Notes: a model not told the origin generated them from the letters alone. Counted from the stretch's first letter, positions 12,105 through 24,586 are shown. The stretch: 64,000 bases of DNA from Stenopsyche tienmushanensis (GCA_008973525.1 WACJ01000520.1:1550001-1614000); one strand, 5' to 3'. A program made the numbers and translations.

Positions 12105-12490
12105 TCTATATATATAAAAATGAATATCTGTGCTCCGTGATTCGTTTGTCCCGTTTAAGTTCCTATACCATTCATTTGATTACGATGAAACTTTGGGAAG
12201 CTTTGTGCGCATCTTCGTAAAAAAAATTAAATTAGTGCAAGCATTACTATACGAGACATTTAACGGATGCACCATGTTTGCGCGTAATACGGCGATTGAC
12301 CTCCGCTCACGGGAGAGAGGGAGATGATCGGTCTTTAGAGCGAGCGTACACATACTTTTAGATCCTAGCCTGTGCTACATGTGACATGAAGCAATAAACC
12401 ACATAACTATAGTATTGCGTTTCTTTTCGATTAATTACTAAGCGTGTGTCCTATTGCAATACACCACAAAATTATTATACATAGAATATC
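12105..12490 (+). repeat. dispersed repeat H, extended copy (plus)
   Basis: It starts CTATATATATAAAAATGAAT and shares ordered blocks with the minus-strand copy at 9062-9512, including CCATTCATTTGATTACGATG, GAGAGGGAGATGATCGGTCT and AGCAATAAACCACATAACTA. There is no coding capacity. Confidence 0.65.
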
Positions 12491-13053
12491 ACATAGATAA
12501 AAAGCTTTAAAGTTCAAGCATAATTGTGACTTAAAATGAGATGAGCTTAACTTCTTAACCGGGGAATTTTGTTCTTCACATGTTAAAAAATGTGTATATA
12601 CAACAATAAATTATTATTTTTATAGGATTGAATTACGGATTATTTCGTCATGCCCATAGTAAACTAAAATAATCGGTAGCTCTTCATGCCCACTAGAGGG
12701 TAATTTTTGAAAGGTATTGATGGAATTTTTCATCATACTCGCTACAGTTGTTGTTTTTTTTTTAATGACGAAATATTTCGTCATACTCGGTTAAAAGGTT
12801 TAAAATAATAGATATTAAAAATATTTTCTGCAAACAAAATAATAATTTGATGCAATCAGTGACCATGAAAAGCAAGGACCTGCTCGGGCCTCTATTTTGG
12901 TCGCACCGTCTATCTCTAATAAGATCCGTTGATCATATTATAATTTCTTCTTAAAAGTACGCTGGTTAATTTCTCATTCCATTAAAACAAATATTTTACA
13001 ATTACATTATTTACAACAACACAATCACATCAAAGATGCCGCAAACGAAGTAG

Positions 13054-13073
13054 ACACTATAGGAGGGTTGACT
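13054..13073. repeat. solo Tigger-type terminal repeat
   Basis: Read on the minus strand this is CAGTCAACCCTCCTATAGTG, followed outward by TA. It is nearly the same as the left end of the MITE at 21539. The partner end was not found, so the element is truncated or decayed. Confidence 0.55.
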
Positions 13074-13075
13074 GT

Positions 13076-15028
13076 ATTTTGGCATTTCATTTACATTTTA
13101 TAACCAATATATTTCATAAAAGATGTTTGAAATCGAATCGAAATGCGTTTTCTTCGGATTGTTTTATTGCGCTGCATAATTTACAGATTTAATTAGGTTC
13201 GTCGGATGGAATACAGTGTTCTATATGTGCTACCATAAAATGTTAAAAATGTATCATTGTCGATGTATATCTCCTCGGTAATGGGCTTAACAAATAAAGT
13301 AACACGAGTGTATTTTTAACCCAAAAACAAGCGTTTATTGCTACGAATTTTCTGTTTGATTGCGTTTTTTACGAGACTTTTTACGACTTTCATATTAAGT
13401 TACTATTTTTTCTAATAATCATAAATTTTCCTTTATCTTCTTTATGTTCCGTTATAAATTTCACACTTTGGCTGTATTAAACGGTTACATTTCTTATTAC
13501 GTACGCGGCACTGTGAAACGCCGGATTTTTCGATTATGCGATTAAATTTAAGTTTATGGGGAATCCACCAGGAAGCAATAATGTTTTTTATTTACGTCCT
13601 TTAAACTGTGTAATGTGATATGGAAACAATTTACGATTTCGTAAGATCACGTTCATTTTAAGCCTTCTTTGTATAAGATTTAAGTCTCGAAAGTCTTTGA
13701 AGTTTTGGAAGATTTTTCCCCATTTCGCACCGCTTTGTGCCCAACACTTATTAAGCGGAATGTTTTCGAAGGCAATGCGCTGTCTAACCAAAGTAAGTGG
13801 AAAAAGCTTCAATCATGTGGAAAATTTTATGAGTTCAGCCTGTCGTTCGATGAACTTAAAGCCTGCACTTTATAGGCGAGTTTTATAAGTTGTGGCGTTC
13901 GGAAAACTCTCTATGGGAAATATAGCAGCCTTTTCACAAAAGGCGTATAAATCGCATTAAAAACTTTCTAGGATATTAAAATAGAAGGACAAAGGTGGGT
14001 GTGAAGTACTTCTCATTTAAATATATCCACGACGACGTTGTCCTCGAAGCAAAAACAGTAGCCCTATTGATGGAACGGATGTGCAATGGCGTATATATGA
14101 AATTCTATACTCAGTAAAGGGAATAATATGGACACACACAAGCTTTAATGAAAAAAGTTTATGATTGTTTTTTTTTCCTATTCCAAAGTTGTCTTTGTAG
14201 GAAACATGTGTCCCTGGAAGGCGAAACAAAATTAAAAATACGCCGGAAACAGATGGTTCCCGGCCATCTACTGATTTCATTAATATACTATCGGCTGAGG
14301 AGAGAAATGCTTTATATTTTCAATCTTTCAGGAGAGCTTCTAAATCGTATTTAAATATCAGATTCGAAGCGAAACCGAATCGTGCATATTTACATATTTT
14401 TTCGACATGCCAGAGGAGATTTTCCTCGAAGAAACCTTAAAACGGGAGGTAAAAATCCAACCAATATAAAATTTGCCTCGTTTATAATTTACCCTCCGAA
14501 TCCTTTTATCGTCGACATCCGTTTTTTGTCTCTTGATCTCATTGTAATAAATTTGAATCAATTTTTGATGCATAAAAAATTGACGAAACATCATCAAAAC
14601 GTTATTTCTAAATTTGTTATGTTGAAAACATAAGAGACAAGTTCTTTCATGTCATTTTTTATTAGCAATTATATGAATCAAATTAATACTTAAGCCCGAT
14701 TTAACCATAAAAATATATATGTATATGTTGAGGGTTGTTCCTAGAGAATAGCCAAAATTAAGAAAAAGAAGACGTCTTCTCTCGACCAAGAATCGTAGGT
14801 TGTTCTAATATATTCAAGCTATATGATTTACGCACAAAATTGCATTTTTACTCAGCGTTACATTATCTATAATTTGAAACATCGAGTGCCTATGAAAGAT
14901 GAAAGACTGCCACAGCTCATACATTTGATGACACTGATCGCTAGCATTTATTATCCATTTACATTCAAATAAATGCACAAGTATATTATTCAATCCAATG
15001 AGTCTTTGATGAGTATGCCCGCACATGC
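13076..15028. other. no gene recognised
   Basis: Short frames on both strands, for example around 14382-14633 and 13588-13888, show no recognisable protein features. Nothing else was identified. Confidence 0.4.
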
Positions 15029-15040
15029 TGCTTTTTTAGC

Positions 15041-15196
15041 TTAATTTTTCAAACAAACAAACATTTCTTTGTCAAAATAGATCTTCTTATAATGTTTTCT
15101 GTAAATAATTCCACGAACTATCTTATTAAGTATAGATATTTTTTTTATATCTTCGCGGACCCCTAGGGTTCCGCAGATGCTGTTTAAGAACCGCTG
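15041..15196 (-). mobile_element. hAT-type MITE family N, partial copy (minus)
   Basis: On the minus strand it begins CAGCGGTTCTTAAAC and contains GGGGTCCGCGAAGATATAAA and CGTGGAATTATTTA. It matches the element at 46063-46229 (CAGCGGTTCTTAAGCTGGG). The far end is not clear here. Confidence 0.6.
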
Positions 15197-15469
15197 ACGT
15201 AGAAGGATCAGAATCAGAGGAGACAATTCAACCAAAAAGGACTAAACGTATTCAGACAGTTGTTTTTAGATTTTTCAGTTGTATTAACCAATTTGGTTGG
15301 CAAAAATTCTAAAAAGGATCATTAAACAAGTAATCTTATATTTTTTTAAATTAAAATTGTTAAAGTGTATAAAAGTACAATAATTAAATCATAAATTTCG
15401 AGTTTCGCTGATTTTATTTTATGCTAATACATTGGGCTACGTATATAAAAAAATAATACAATATAAATA

Positions 15470-16141
15470 CAACAAACTTCTTTTTGCGCGACTTTTTTTT
15501 ATGCGATTTCGAAGTTATGCGGTTTTTTTAAAGCAATTCTTTCTTTTTTTTTAATTTCGTACAGAGTACGTATCAAGATATTTTGGATAAAATAGGAAAT
15601 ACATTGTCAAATTTAACTGAAACTTCATTTCAACTCGGCAACTTGCCCAAAATCCTACCATAATTAAATCTTTTAACGCGTTTTTTCAACACGATTGACA
15701 TCATATCTCAAGTTTTAATGAATCAATTTACTTCAAACTAGGTACGAATCTTTTCCATATAACTATCTATTATTCCTACCAGAATTATGTCAAAATTTAT
15801 TTTTTAACTATTAAAAAAAATTAAAACTGTGACAAAATAAGGCCAAAAAATGATTTGACTGAATAGTACGTTATTAAAATAATAAGTATTTTTCTAGTGG
15901 ATGTCTGGCATTTGAGATGCCTAAAGTCAAACATAATTTTCCAATAATGCAAGACGTCCTTTAAATGTTACATTTATTTTATTAACTTTTTTTGTGCGAT
16001 TTTGGATATATTTTATATAGCTGATTCAAAGTTATGCGGTTTTTCCATGGAACGCATCTTTACTTTTTCTATGTAAATCATAGCTTTTTTTGTGCGATTT
16101 TCGGCGGAACGCATCTACCGCACAAAAAAGGGGTTTAAATA
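15470..16141. mobile_element. family P Tigger-derived MITE, copy c (672 bp)
   Basis: Inverted relative to copy a. The right end (inverse of TATTTAAACCCC, then TTTTTTGTGCGG) and the left end (CAACAAACTTC, then TTTTTGCGCG) are flanked by TA. It carries subterminal GAAGTTATGCGG and GGCGGAACGCATCTACC motifs and no coding. Confidence 0.75.
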
Positions 16142-16399
16142 TACATGCCGTTTTTATGTATTTAAAAAAAATTATAATCAATATATATTTATATCTGCCA
16201 TCTGAATTACAGTTTTCGATTTTTCCTGCTGTAAAAACTATTCGATTTAGAAGCAAAAAACGAAGAAAGACACTTTTTTCAATTGTCCAAATTCGTAAAT
16301 TTTTTGTCCTAAAATTTGGGATACAAATGAGGTCCAAAGGAGCGATAACAGGAAAATAAAATGGATATGATAGTAACTCCCATTCAAAGTTCTTAATTT

Positions 16400-16842
16400 T
16401 TTATATGGTATTTTTCGCTGAATCTCGCGTTGTAGTGATGCAAGACGATGTTATGTCTATTAATGGATTCTGGGCGAATTTCATCTTCAATCTCTCTAAT
16501 TGTTGGCAATACACGTTTGAATTAATCGATTCATTATTTGGCAGCAATTCAAAATGAACGATCCGGCGTGCGGTTTTCGGGTATGAGTTGGTTCCATCGG
16601 TTCAATTTGAACGCTTCACCAATCGCCAACAAATATCGGTACACAGTTGAGTGAGTTGATCCAAGTCTCTCAACTAATCTATCAATGGAAAGACCTGGAT
16701 TTTTCTGTACAAAATCTTGTAGAACGTCATTGCCCAGTCTGTTAGATCTCCCACGACCTGATTCATCCAGCAATGCCCGATCGAAATCTGGCTTTTCTGG
16801 ACTTTTTTTGCGAAAATTGTACAACTCCAGACCACAAGACGC
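16400..16842 (-). pseudogene. mariner family M4 transposase remnant (internally deleted)
   Basis: The minus frame contains GRGRSNRLGNDVLQDFV, then NPGLSIDRLVERLGSTHSTV and YRYLLAIGEAFKLNRW. This is the second HTH of a mariner transposase (GRP..L....HSTV.RHL..IGK...L..WVPHEL). Further along, decayed frames read NIVLHHYNARFSE-like, which resembles the second catalytic Asp block (H.DNARPH). The distance between the two blocks is too short, so the centre is deleted. It directly abuts family P copy d, possibly having inserted into that copy's left part. Confidence 0.65.
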
Positions 16843-16843
16843 A

Positions 16844-17536
16844 AGATTTTTTATGCGAGTGCGCATAAAAAAAGTCTAAAATTAATACTAATGAAAATTA
16901 CAGCCGTTAAAGTATGAGTGTGTATAGGGCTCATTATAAGAAACTGGCAATTTTGGATTACTTGGCAAATGGAAAAAATCCTACCGAGATAAGCAAATCT
17001 CTCAACGTGGGGAAATCGGCCATAAAAGCAATCAAGAAAAACGAAGTCGCCATCAGAAAATCAGTTACCAATGGCACAAAATTTTCCAATAAAGAACCTT
17101 TATTGGAAAAAAAACTGAAAAATTACTTGTAATTTGAATTGAAGATTTATCTCAAAACTATTTCCCATATGTGGATATTTAATTAAGTTCATAACGAACT
17201 TAAACTTTCCCTTATCATGCAAAAAAAAACCGCGCACTACCATGATATGTATTTGGTACACCATATGAAATTCTGAACCTATCTATATATATTTCATCTC
17301 GATATTCACATTACTAGAGTCGAGTTGTATTAAATACATCGTTATGAAGGAAAGGTTAAGAATTGCATGTCTACATTTCACAAGTTATGTTTTTATTTAT
17401 ATGGATTTTAATGCGAAGTTTTAAAAATAATGGAATCTATCCCTCAGTTTTCTATGTAGATCAAGTCTTTTTTATGCGATTTTTTTTTATGCGACTCCCC
17501 ATGGAACGTGTCTATCGCATAAAAACAGACTCAAGT
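16844..17536 (+). mobile_element. family P Tigger-like element, copy d (left end lost)
   Basis: The right end (inverse CACTTGAGTCTGTTTTTATG) with a flanking TA matches copy b, as do the subterminal CCTATCCCT-like and GATCAAGTCTTTTTTATGCG blocks. A GAGTGCGCATAAAAAAAGTC block near 16856 matches copy b near 10153. The left terminus is replaced by mariner M4 sequence. It contains the HTH frame at 16914-17132. Confidence 0.7.
16914..17132 (+). pseudogene. Tigger/CENP-B-type N-terminal HTH remnant
   Basis: The 72-residue frame starts at an ATG and reads HYKKLAILDYLANGKNPTEI, then SKSLNVGKSAIKAIKKN. This follows the CENP-B N-terminal HTH pattern of Tigger transposases (K..ILE.LE.G.S...IAK.LGVGKSTI..IKKN). 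The frame ends at a stop after LEKKLKNYL, and the CENP-B second HTH and DDE domain are missing. Together with copy b's C-terminus it samples both ends of what was probably one autonomous transposase family. Confidence 0.75.
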
Positions 17537-17539
17537 GTA

Positions 17540-19475
17540 ATATGAATGACTGCGTCCTCTTTTTCTTAAAAGTGAATCTAATTTCATCTGGCGAAATGAG
17601 CAATTGAGGAGGATATCCAAATCTATATATAATGTTATTCGGATGAACTTCAAAAGGCTCTCCAAGAGTATCCCATATTTTAATTCAACCGGCAATGCGA
17701 TTAGTATTCATGGCGTTTATTTAGTAATTTTGCTCCATAAATAACAAGCTAAGAATTGCGCACTCATCCGAATACACACGAATCCGAATCGCGTTTTTCG
17801 CACCATAACTACTAATGCGGTCCGAAACATCCCTTATTCTGTACGATCAAGGGAAAGTAAGGCCTGTAGCCTTTCATCAAATTAATGTTGGATGAAATTA
17901 CGCTCAGGGTGCCTTTAAATGTTTCAAGTTGCGGATTTCCATGGCGCGTTTGCCCGCAGAGATTTGTCACTGAATGGAGAACAAAATTCGCGAAATTTTC
18001 ATTTTACGACCTATTATTCCTTTGGGTTGAACACCAATAATCAAAGTATCAATCGAGCCACAAAAGTACTCGAGACTTTTGAACTTTTCAAGTGAAATCA
18101 TAACTTTCTCCAGTATTCCGGTAAGAGTTTGTGTGAAATTAATTTGGATGGGGACCTCGCGCGGGGTTGACAATCGTACCGGGGATAACGCAGAACTTTC
18201 TTCTTACCAAACAATCATAATACTAAGCAAAACTTCCCGGATCGACTTTGAGACACGATTTGCCGCCCCCGAGCCCCTCGACGTCCCACGGGAAATTTTT
18301 GCTCATATCTTTATATTGGTTTCATTTCGGGGGAAACTTCCTCTCCGCCTTTCAGGAAGAAAATTAAAAGAGTTTCTGGTGTCTCGTCAAACGAAACCGA
18401 CGAAGCATCCTTCATCGTAATGAAACATAATATTCTTACTTGCGAACTTTTGTATTGAAAAGGGCACTTGTTGGGTCATAAGATGCGCATGAAAGAGTCA
18501 TTGTTATATTTGAAATGATGAATCAATGTTAATAACCACAGGAAAAATCTTCCTCGATAAAATTTCTAGCAATATAAATATAATATAACAAACTTTTATG
18601 GCAATTTAGCGACCCAGAACTTTCATAGACGAACTGTCCGAGTTATATTTTGACATTTTTTCATTGGCTTTTTACAGTCTCTTTTATTATATAGAGTTTT
18701 GATGTTATTTTTTATAGCATTTATATGCTTTTTTTCAAATAAAGTCACTAACCATACTTTTTGTTGATTTATGTACAATTGTGGCAGGGAAACTACCTTA
18801 TGTTAAAAATAAATAACATAAACAATATAGAAGATATGCGTTTCATTCTTCTTTTTATCTTATAGAAAAACATTTAAAGTTTATATTTATAATATTAATA
18901 TATAAAACTTTTCTACACTCTTTCCAGCATATAGATGGGTATGTTATTGATAGCAGCTTGGATACTATTACTCAGTTGATCCAGGATCTTTAGATGATCG
19001 ATTTATATTAAGGATATCAGATAACCTCACAAAAAAACCACGTGGGGCTAAATAGAGCGAGAATCCCAATCACTGAACTACTTGAAAATTACGCCTCTAA
19101 GGCGCGCTCCTCCCCCCCCCCCCCCATTACACGATTGTTACTAAATCTACATAATAAAAAAATGTTAAAGTTTGCACTTTCAAGTGAATGTTAGTTTACT
19201 CTTTTTAAAGTAATTGTTGCTTCAGAATATGCATTTCAAATAAAGAGGTTTCCCTGCTGCATGCTATATGTTTAAAATTTGCTGCAAATTTGCTCAATTA
19301 TAACAGTAATTTAATCGGTATATCGAAGTAATCGTTTACGCAATTAAATTTCATCATGACTGGCAACAATTAAGATATTTCTTCAAATTATAGTTCTAGG
19401 CTTCCAGGTATAAAATTATTTTTTAACTACTAGTTGAAATCACCTTAAGATTGTTCTTTTTATTTCAAGCTGTTA
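17540..19475. other. no gene recognised; C14 run
   Basis: A GC-richer block near 18120-18420 is open on the plus strand but shows no recognisable domain. A run of 14 C lies at 19112-19125. The rest is AT-rich. Confidence 0.4.
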
Positions 19476-19479
19476 ATAG

Positions 19480-19890
19480 TAAGTGTGGCGTGGGCGATTT
19501 ACCATCCCCACATAGTAGCGCTTAACAGCGATATATTCCGTCTCTTTTTAGGTGCAATGTGTTATTTTAACAGCGCCATCTCTTGTGGCCCTGAGGAAAC
19601 ATTGCACCTGCATACTGACCGATCGCTTCTTGCGCGTGCACCATTGCCGGTTGGATAGTGACGCGCAGAAGGCGGGAGTTGGAAGAGTTGTCGGTTAGCC
19701 TTGGCTACGGGAAGTCGTCCATCCTGCAGCCAGATCTCTCTCTCTCTCATGTGGAATAAATAGTTATTTAGAGAAGAGAGTCTTTCTGTTTGACAATGGT
19801 CTATTCTCATCCATTCGTTCAGCAACATCACGGTCCAATAGAAGAACGGACCCGTGCACTAGCGCGGCCATCTCGACGAGTACGTAACCT
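19480..19890. repeat. dispersed hairpin repeat L, copy 3
   Basis: It shares the block order of copy 2 (6690-7107): GGGCGATTTACCATCCCCAC, GGTGCAATGTGTTATTTT, GCCTTGGCTACGGGAAG, CCAGATCTCTCTCT, TTTCTGTTTGACA and CGGACCCGTGCACTAGCGCG. The hairpin here is degenerate (19707-19727). It contains an AATAAA near 19755, which an LTR could use for polyadenylation. Confidence 0.6.
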
Positions 19891-21250
19891 CAATATATCA
19901 ACACTTGATCTTGTTGATATATGTTTATTAACTCTATATCACTAATCATTAGTCTCACAGACTACATACGGGAAACGCATTCGACATGTATATACATGTT
20001 CCCGAAAATATGATGAGTGATCTAGAGTTAAATAATAAATTACGATGTGAGCTAGCAGCAATTGTATGATCTTAATCGCTCGCGTTACGCACGTAAACAT
20101 ACATCCAAAGGAGCGAACATTGCTATATTCATCATGCATTGGATAAGCATCAATCCTGAGGGGTGGGGGTACTGTTTCACACGCACTTGGCACAAAATAG
20201 CTTTATTACTCTTCACGGTGCCTCATCATCAGCCCGCTGTAAATTTAAGGCTGGAAAGTGTGATATGGGAATCTGGCGTGAAAATAAGATATGCGAAGAG
20301 TGGTATGCGTGCGGGTAAGCGGCGGGTGAGGCACGCGGCCCCTCCAATCAGTCTCGAAGTCAGGCCACGATTGTTTATTGAATCAGTCCGCCAATAAAGC
20401 TGTTTGTTGCTCACATGTTGGTTGGGCCGCATGAAATATTGCAGACGGTGAAATAGTATGCACGATGTGGAAACGGCCCGCGGGCCTAACGTGCGTGTAC
20501 CGACCCGGACTCCTGGCGTGACCAGCTGCAACCTTCACCTCTGACTCATTTCGATTTGTACCCTAATTGAGAATTTAGGGCTTCCATGTCGGGGTGATTT
20601 GATAAATTAGAAGATTCAACAACAAAAAAATCCCTTCAACAAATTTGTTTAATTGAGTTAAATCCCCGTCGTCAAAGCAGTGTTCCGCCATTTTGATTTC
20701 AATATGATATAATGTCAATCGTCCCCCAATAGATGGCAGTATATTTTTTTTATAAAATCGACGCGTGAGCGCCTGATGATGGATTTTAAGTATATTTTGA
20801 TTTCATAGCGTTCCATTTAGGTTGGATGCGATCTTCGTGGTCTACCAATTAATTCCGATTCGATATGTATTAAATTATTTAAAGGCGAGCATGCATCGTC
20901 CGGCTCGCAATGAGCAAGATAACTTGTAATAGGAAAGCTGTACTCTACTCGAGTGCACTTCCATTCAACAATGCACAAGCAACTGAAGACCATTCCACCA
21001 AAATGCGTTTTATGAGGAAAATTAACACATAATTACTGCTACTGGAGGCCAACAGCGCTTGAATCCTAATATTCCGAGAATTTTAACTGCATTTTCGGAC
21101 TGCAATTCTATATTGGCTTGTGATAAAGATGACCAAGATTTATTTGAATTTTAACCCTTTTAATTTCGACCGAAAAACTGTACCTGCCTTGTATGTATCG
21201 TTGCAATTGTGCATTAAATTATTACTTCAAAATGAATTAATTTATTAAAT
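19891..21250. other. no gene recognised
   Basis: GC is moderately higher between 20150 and 20530 and frames there are open on both strands, but no family is recognisable. Confidence 0.35.
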
Positions 21251-21538
21251 AAGGTTATACGGGTTGTTTTGCACATGGGTCGACATTTTTTTAGGGGGAT
21301 AAAGGGTCTTTTACTACATTTCATACATAGGCCCTATGTTCTTAGTGTCAGGGTTGTCAAAATAGATTTTTTTTTCAACATTTTGGAAAAATACCCAAAA
21401 TTTCATATTCAAAATCACATCAAACGTGCAAATGGTAGAGAAAAAATCTACTTCTAAATGTTCTAAACAAAAAACTAACAACTATTTTGAACTTAGTTTA
21501 ATTTTAAAATTATTTCTAATTCACACCCTTTTCAATTA

Positions 21539-21749
21539 CAGTCGACCCTCCTATAGTCACGGGACATTAAAAATCGTGTGAATCGATTAAGTTGATGATA
21601 AATGCTTCGACGGCTATAAAAATACGGTCTTATCTCTTGAATGTTATGACCAAAACATAATTATCGATTATAGGAGGGACCACCGCTAAAAAGCGACAAT
21701 TATATGAGGAAAAAGTCAGATTTTTTTTTGATTATAGCAGGGTCGACTA
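21539..21749. mobile_element. Tigger-type MITE nested in the long-TIR element (211 bp)
   Basis: The left end is CAGTCGACCCTCCTATAGTC. The right end, inverted, is TAGTCGACCCTGCTATAATC. TA flanks both sides (21537-21538 and 21750-21751). There is no coding. It is nested inside 21254-22479. Confidence 0.85.
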
Positions 21750-22013
21750 TATATGCCATATTTTATAAAATTTAATAAACTGCTAAACTTGAAGAATTAC
21801 CAGTTTTTATTAAATTTATTTTTAAAAAATTGTTCAAATTTCACCTCTACTTCGTATGCACATACTATACCTTTTTCTTATCTCAACTGTAATTGTCTGA
21901 AGTAGCATTTCCTCACTCATTTTTGCAAACGCGGGGCTTATTCTTTCAATTAGGATTTCTTTTGTAGGCACCTCTGTCATGTAAATTAATTATTTTGCAC
22001 GTCCCTAGACAAA

Positions 22014-22208
22014 TCAATCCTGTGGTGTCAGATCTGGAGACCATGCGAGCCACGGAATAAGGCACGCCCTCAGGCAAGAAAATCCAGTGGTATTAAATCT
22101 GGAGACCGTGCGACCTATGGAATAAGGCACATCTTCAAACAAAAAAAATCCAGTGGTGTCAGGTCTGGGGGCCGTGTGAGCTAGAGAATAGGGCTTGTCT
22201 CCAGACAA
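22014..22208 (-). repeat. 66-bp transposase segment repeated three times in tandem
   Basis: The open minus frame repeats every 22 residues: PYSLAHTAPRPDTTGFF, then PYSIGRTVSRFNTTGFS, then IPWLAWSPDLTPQD. Only the last keeps the SPDLTP catalytic-block pattern. The copies are diverged, so the duplication is not recent. Confidence 0.8.
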
Positions 22209-22489
22209 AGAAATGAAGTTTAAAACTAATTTTATTTAAGCCAATTGTATAAAATAATGATTTATTTAGATCAAAAAATATTGCATATACAAAATAATTA
22301 TTTCGTGCTATTCCAAACACAGATAAATAAGTTATAACGGTTTGAAGGTGAAATTTTGGGTATTTTTTCAAAATGCTAAGAAAAAAATCTATTTCGACAA
22401 CTCTGACACACTCTGGCAAAAAACTATCCCTAGTTACAAAAAAAAATTGTTGGTCTATGTGCAAAACATCCCATGTAACAGCTTTTTAG

Positions 22490-22650
22490 GTTTGGACTTT
22501 CTTCGATTTCGGAGTGACCATGCGGAGAACCATTCATAGACGTAGATCATGTTCTTTGAACATATTCAGACATGGTGTTCGATCGCTAGGCGCTCATTCG
22601 TCGTGTCAGCGGTCCGAGAAGCGGACCGGTTGGACACACAGAGCTTGTGA
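22490..22650 (+). pseudogene. R1/jockey-type LINE tail, second copy
   Basis: It matches 11825-11985 at the DNA level: TTTGGACTTTC, GACCATGCGGA, GATCATGTTCT, GACATGGTGTTCGATCGC and GCGGTCCGAGAAGCGGACCG. Frames are broken, and only the Cys-motif end of ORF2 is covered. Confidence 0.6.
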
Positions 22651-22837
22651 TCACTTCGTCTTCTTTTAGGGCTTGTTAAAATATCATGTTCGATGATAAA
22701 TGCATGCTCGGGACCTTCAATGATCACGGAAGCCCCCCCAGAGGCTAAAATACATAGATGGCTCGTGCCAAATGAGGTCGCAAGCGAGACTAGATTCCCC
22801 TTAACCATAAAATCTATGTATTTCTCTATCTTATTTT

Positions 22838-23160
22838 ATCTTGGCTTTATTGCTAAGAAACATCGACAAACACTCGATTTAAATATCCACGATGCTATTT
22901 TTGTTCTATTGTGAGCAAACACGGCACTTATTTTGCGTACAGCTTTCTCATATACAAATTTTCGCTTACTATCTGTCAACTCGTGTGCTTTCATTCTACT
23001 GTCATCCAATATAGTTTTGTGGATTTTTTTCATCATTTCTGTTGGGGTTGCCTTATTTGGTAGAACAAATACGATGTTCGTCTTGGCAGCTCGTATGGCC
23101 TCGTTTAAACTCTGCCAACCAATATTTTACTGTTGTAAACGCCTTCGTATGGTCATTGAT
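22838..23160 (-). pseudogene. mariner family M3 transposase fragment (minus)
   Basis: The minus frame reads MMKKIHKTILDDSRMKAHEL, then a decayed LRKISAVFAHN-like stretch. It aligns with IHKIVLNEHRLKVRKLAD at 53236-53433 and with the copy at 26067-26704. This is the second HTH of an irritans/mellifera-like mariner. No terminal repeats are visible. Confidence 0.6.
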
Positions 23161-24365
23161 AGCATATTTATAATTGAGTCTTAATTTGAGATCATTATAT
23201 CAAATATTCTTTGATTTAAGTCCGTATTCAATGAAAGAGGAAATAAATTGGACTCAGTTGGATTACAAAATTGCTTTATATGGGCGATGAAATATCATTC
23301 CCCATAAATATGGCTCTTGAAAGGCCATTTTGCAGCAGCTGTACCATAGAATCAGCAATTAAAAATTCAGCGGGAATTTCACATAAAAGATTTGTCGATC
23401 GCTCTAGTTGAAAATCGCCAAGGAACGATGGAGGCAAATGGCGAAATATTAACTTTGCAGAATACTTAGCCTTCCCTTTGTCCGGCATAAGCTTTATTAA
23501 TTACATAAACAAAGAGAAGTTTAAAGTTGACGTAGAAACTTAGTGAGATTTATCAAAACTTTTAATTATGAAAAGCGAAAAAAAAGAACGCTCGCCGTGT
23601 TTATTTCGGGGAAAATTAACACAAATTATGAATTATACGTACAAATTTAGGAAGATAAAATGAATACTTTTGCGCTCCTAAATTCTCTCAGACGCTTTTT
23701 ATAAGGACCAGCCATACAAAACGGCATAACTCTTTAAAGCCGGAAATAAATAAGGATAAAGCGAAACGGATGTCATATTTTGGAGATAATCTTTTCAAAC
23801 TCTCGCAAATGCCACACCACTGAAAACATAACGAGAGTGATACAAAAAACCTGCCTGCGAAAATAAAACACTGTCAATTTGCGGAGCAAGCATCTCCATC
23901 CGAGAAATTCAGCATCTAATGATATGCAGCCCCCATTAATATCCTAGCAACGATTCGATATTATCCCCATAAAAATTAATGCATCCTCTGTGAGCTCCAT
24001 GATGTGTATTTCGATCATGCGATGATTTATGAGCCCGTGTGATAACTATGAAACTGGTGTCAGACAACTCGATCCGTCGGACAGAGATTGTAAATATAAT
24101 AATGTCAGCCTTATAAATATAGATATAACCTTTGGAATAGCATTTGGATAAAATGGAAAATTAATTAGAGTGATCTATCTGTGGTAAACTAAGCTGACAG
24201 TAACATGGAAATCATTTCTTTTTAAAGTCGCCTAAATGGAATTTAAAGGGCAACAACTAGTTAAAAAGACACTTTCTCGATCCAATAACATAGGACAATA
24301 ACCGCCAAGCTGTCATGTATATGATCTTTTATTTCGTACGAATGTATAATTTCATGTTTTAAAAG
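23161..24365. other. no gene recognised
   Basis: AT-rich sequence with no recognisable frame or repeat. Confidence 0.4.
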
Positions 24366-24505
24366 TTTGTATATCAATATATGAACCTTAACACTGTTGA
24401 TATTATTGATAACCATATTGGCTTTTTAAATAGAATATCTTTTTGGTCATCGTTTAAATATTGTATTATTTTATAGAAATACAAATATATATTTAGACGT
24501 GTAGC
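24366..24505. repeat. dispersed repeat R, copy 1
   Basis: It shares ATGAACCTTAACACTGTTGA and several following blocks (AAATAGAAT, ATTTAGACGTGTAG) with 35983-36200 in direct orientation. The type is unknown. Confidence 0.55.
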
Positions 24506-24517
24506 ACAGCACGATCT

Positions 24518-24586
24518 TGTCATCGATGCTCTTTCTCTATCACTCGAGCGCATATATGCGCGATTACTAATCAGTGGGATAAAAAT
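24518..24586. repeat. short dispersed repeat matching 9843-9955
   Basis: CTCTTTCTCTATCACTCGAG and GCGCGATTACTAATCA are shared with 9880-9945. Confidence 0.5.

Larger units (their letters stand above)
21254..22479 (-). mobile_element. long-TIR DNA transposon with decayed transposase
   Basis: The left end (GTTATACGGGTTGTTTTGCA) and the inverted right end (GTTACATGGGATGTTTTGCA) start inverted repeats of about 160 bp. Both arms contain AAATAGATTTTTTT or a close variant and AATACCCAAAATTTCA. The interior holds a MITE (21539-21749) and, on the minus strand, three copies of a transposase segment (22014-22208). One copy reads LAWSPDLTPQD, like the third catalytic block (P.RSPDLTPLDFFLWG) of an IS630/mariner-related transposase common in insects. 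Confidence 0.75.

Noticed and set aside
12555..12795. TTAACCG-type inverted ends suggesting a second TTAA element
   Set aside because: Only about nine bases match between the ends and no second copy was found; too weak to call.
22014..22208. Possible CRISPR-like or satellite array
   Set aside because: The three 66-bp units are diverged copies of a transposase segment inside a transposon, without spacers.
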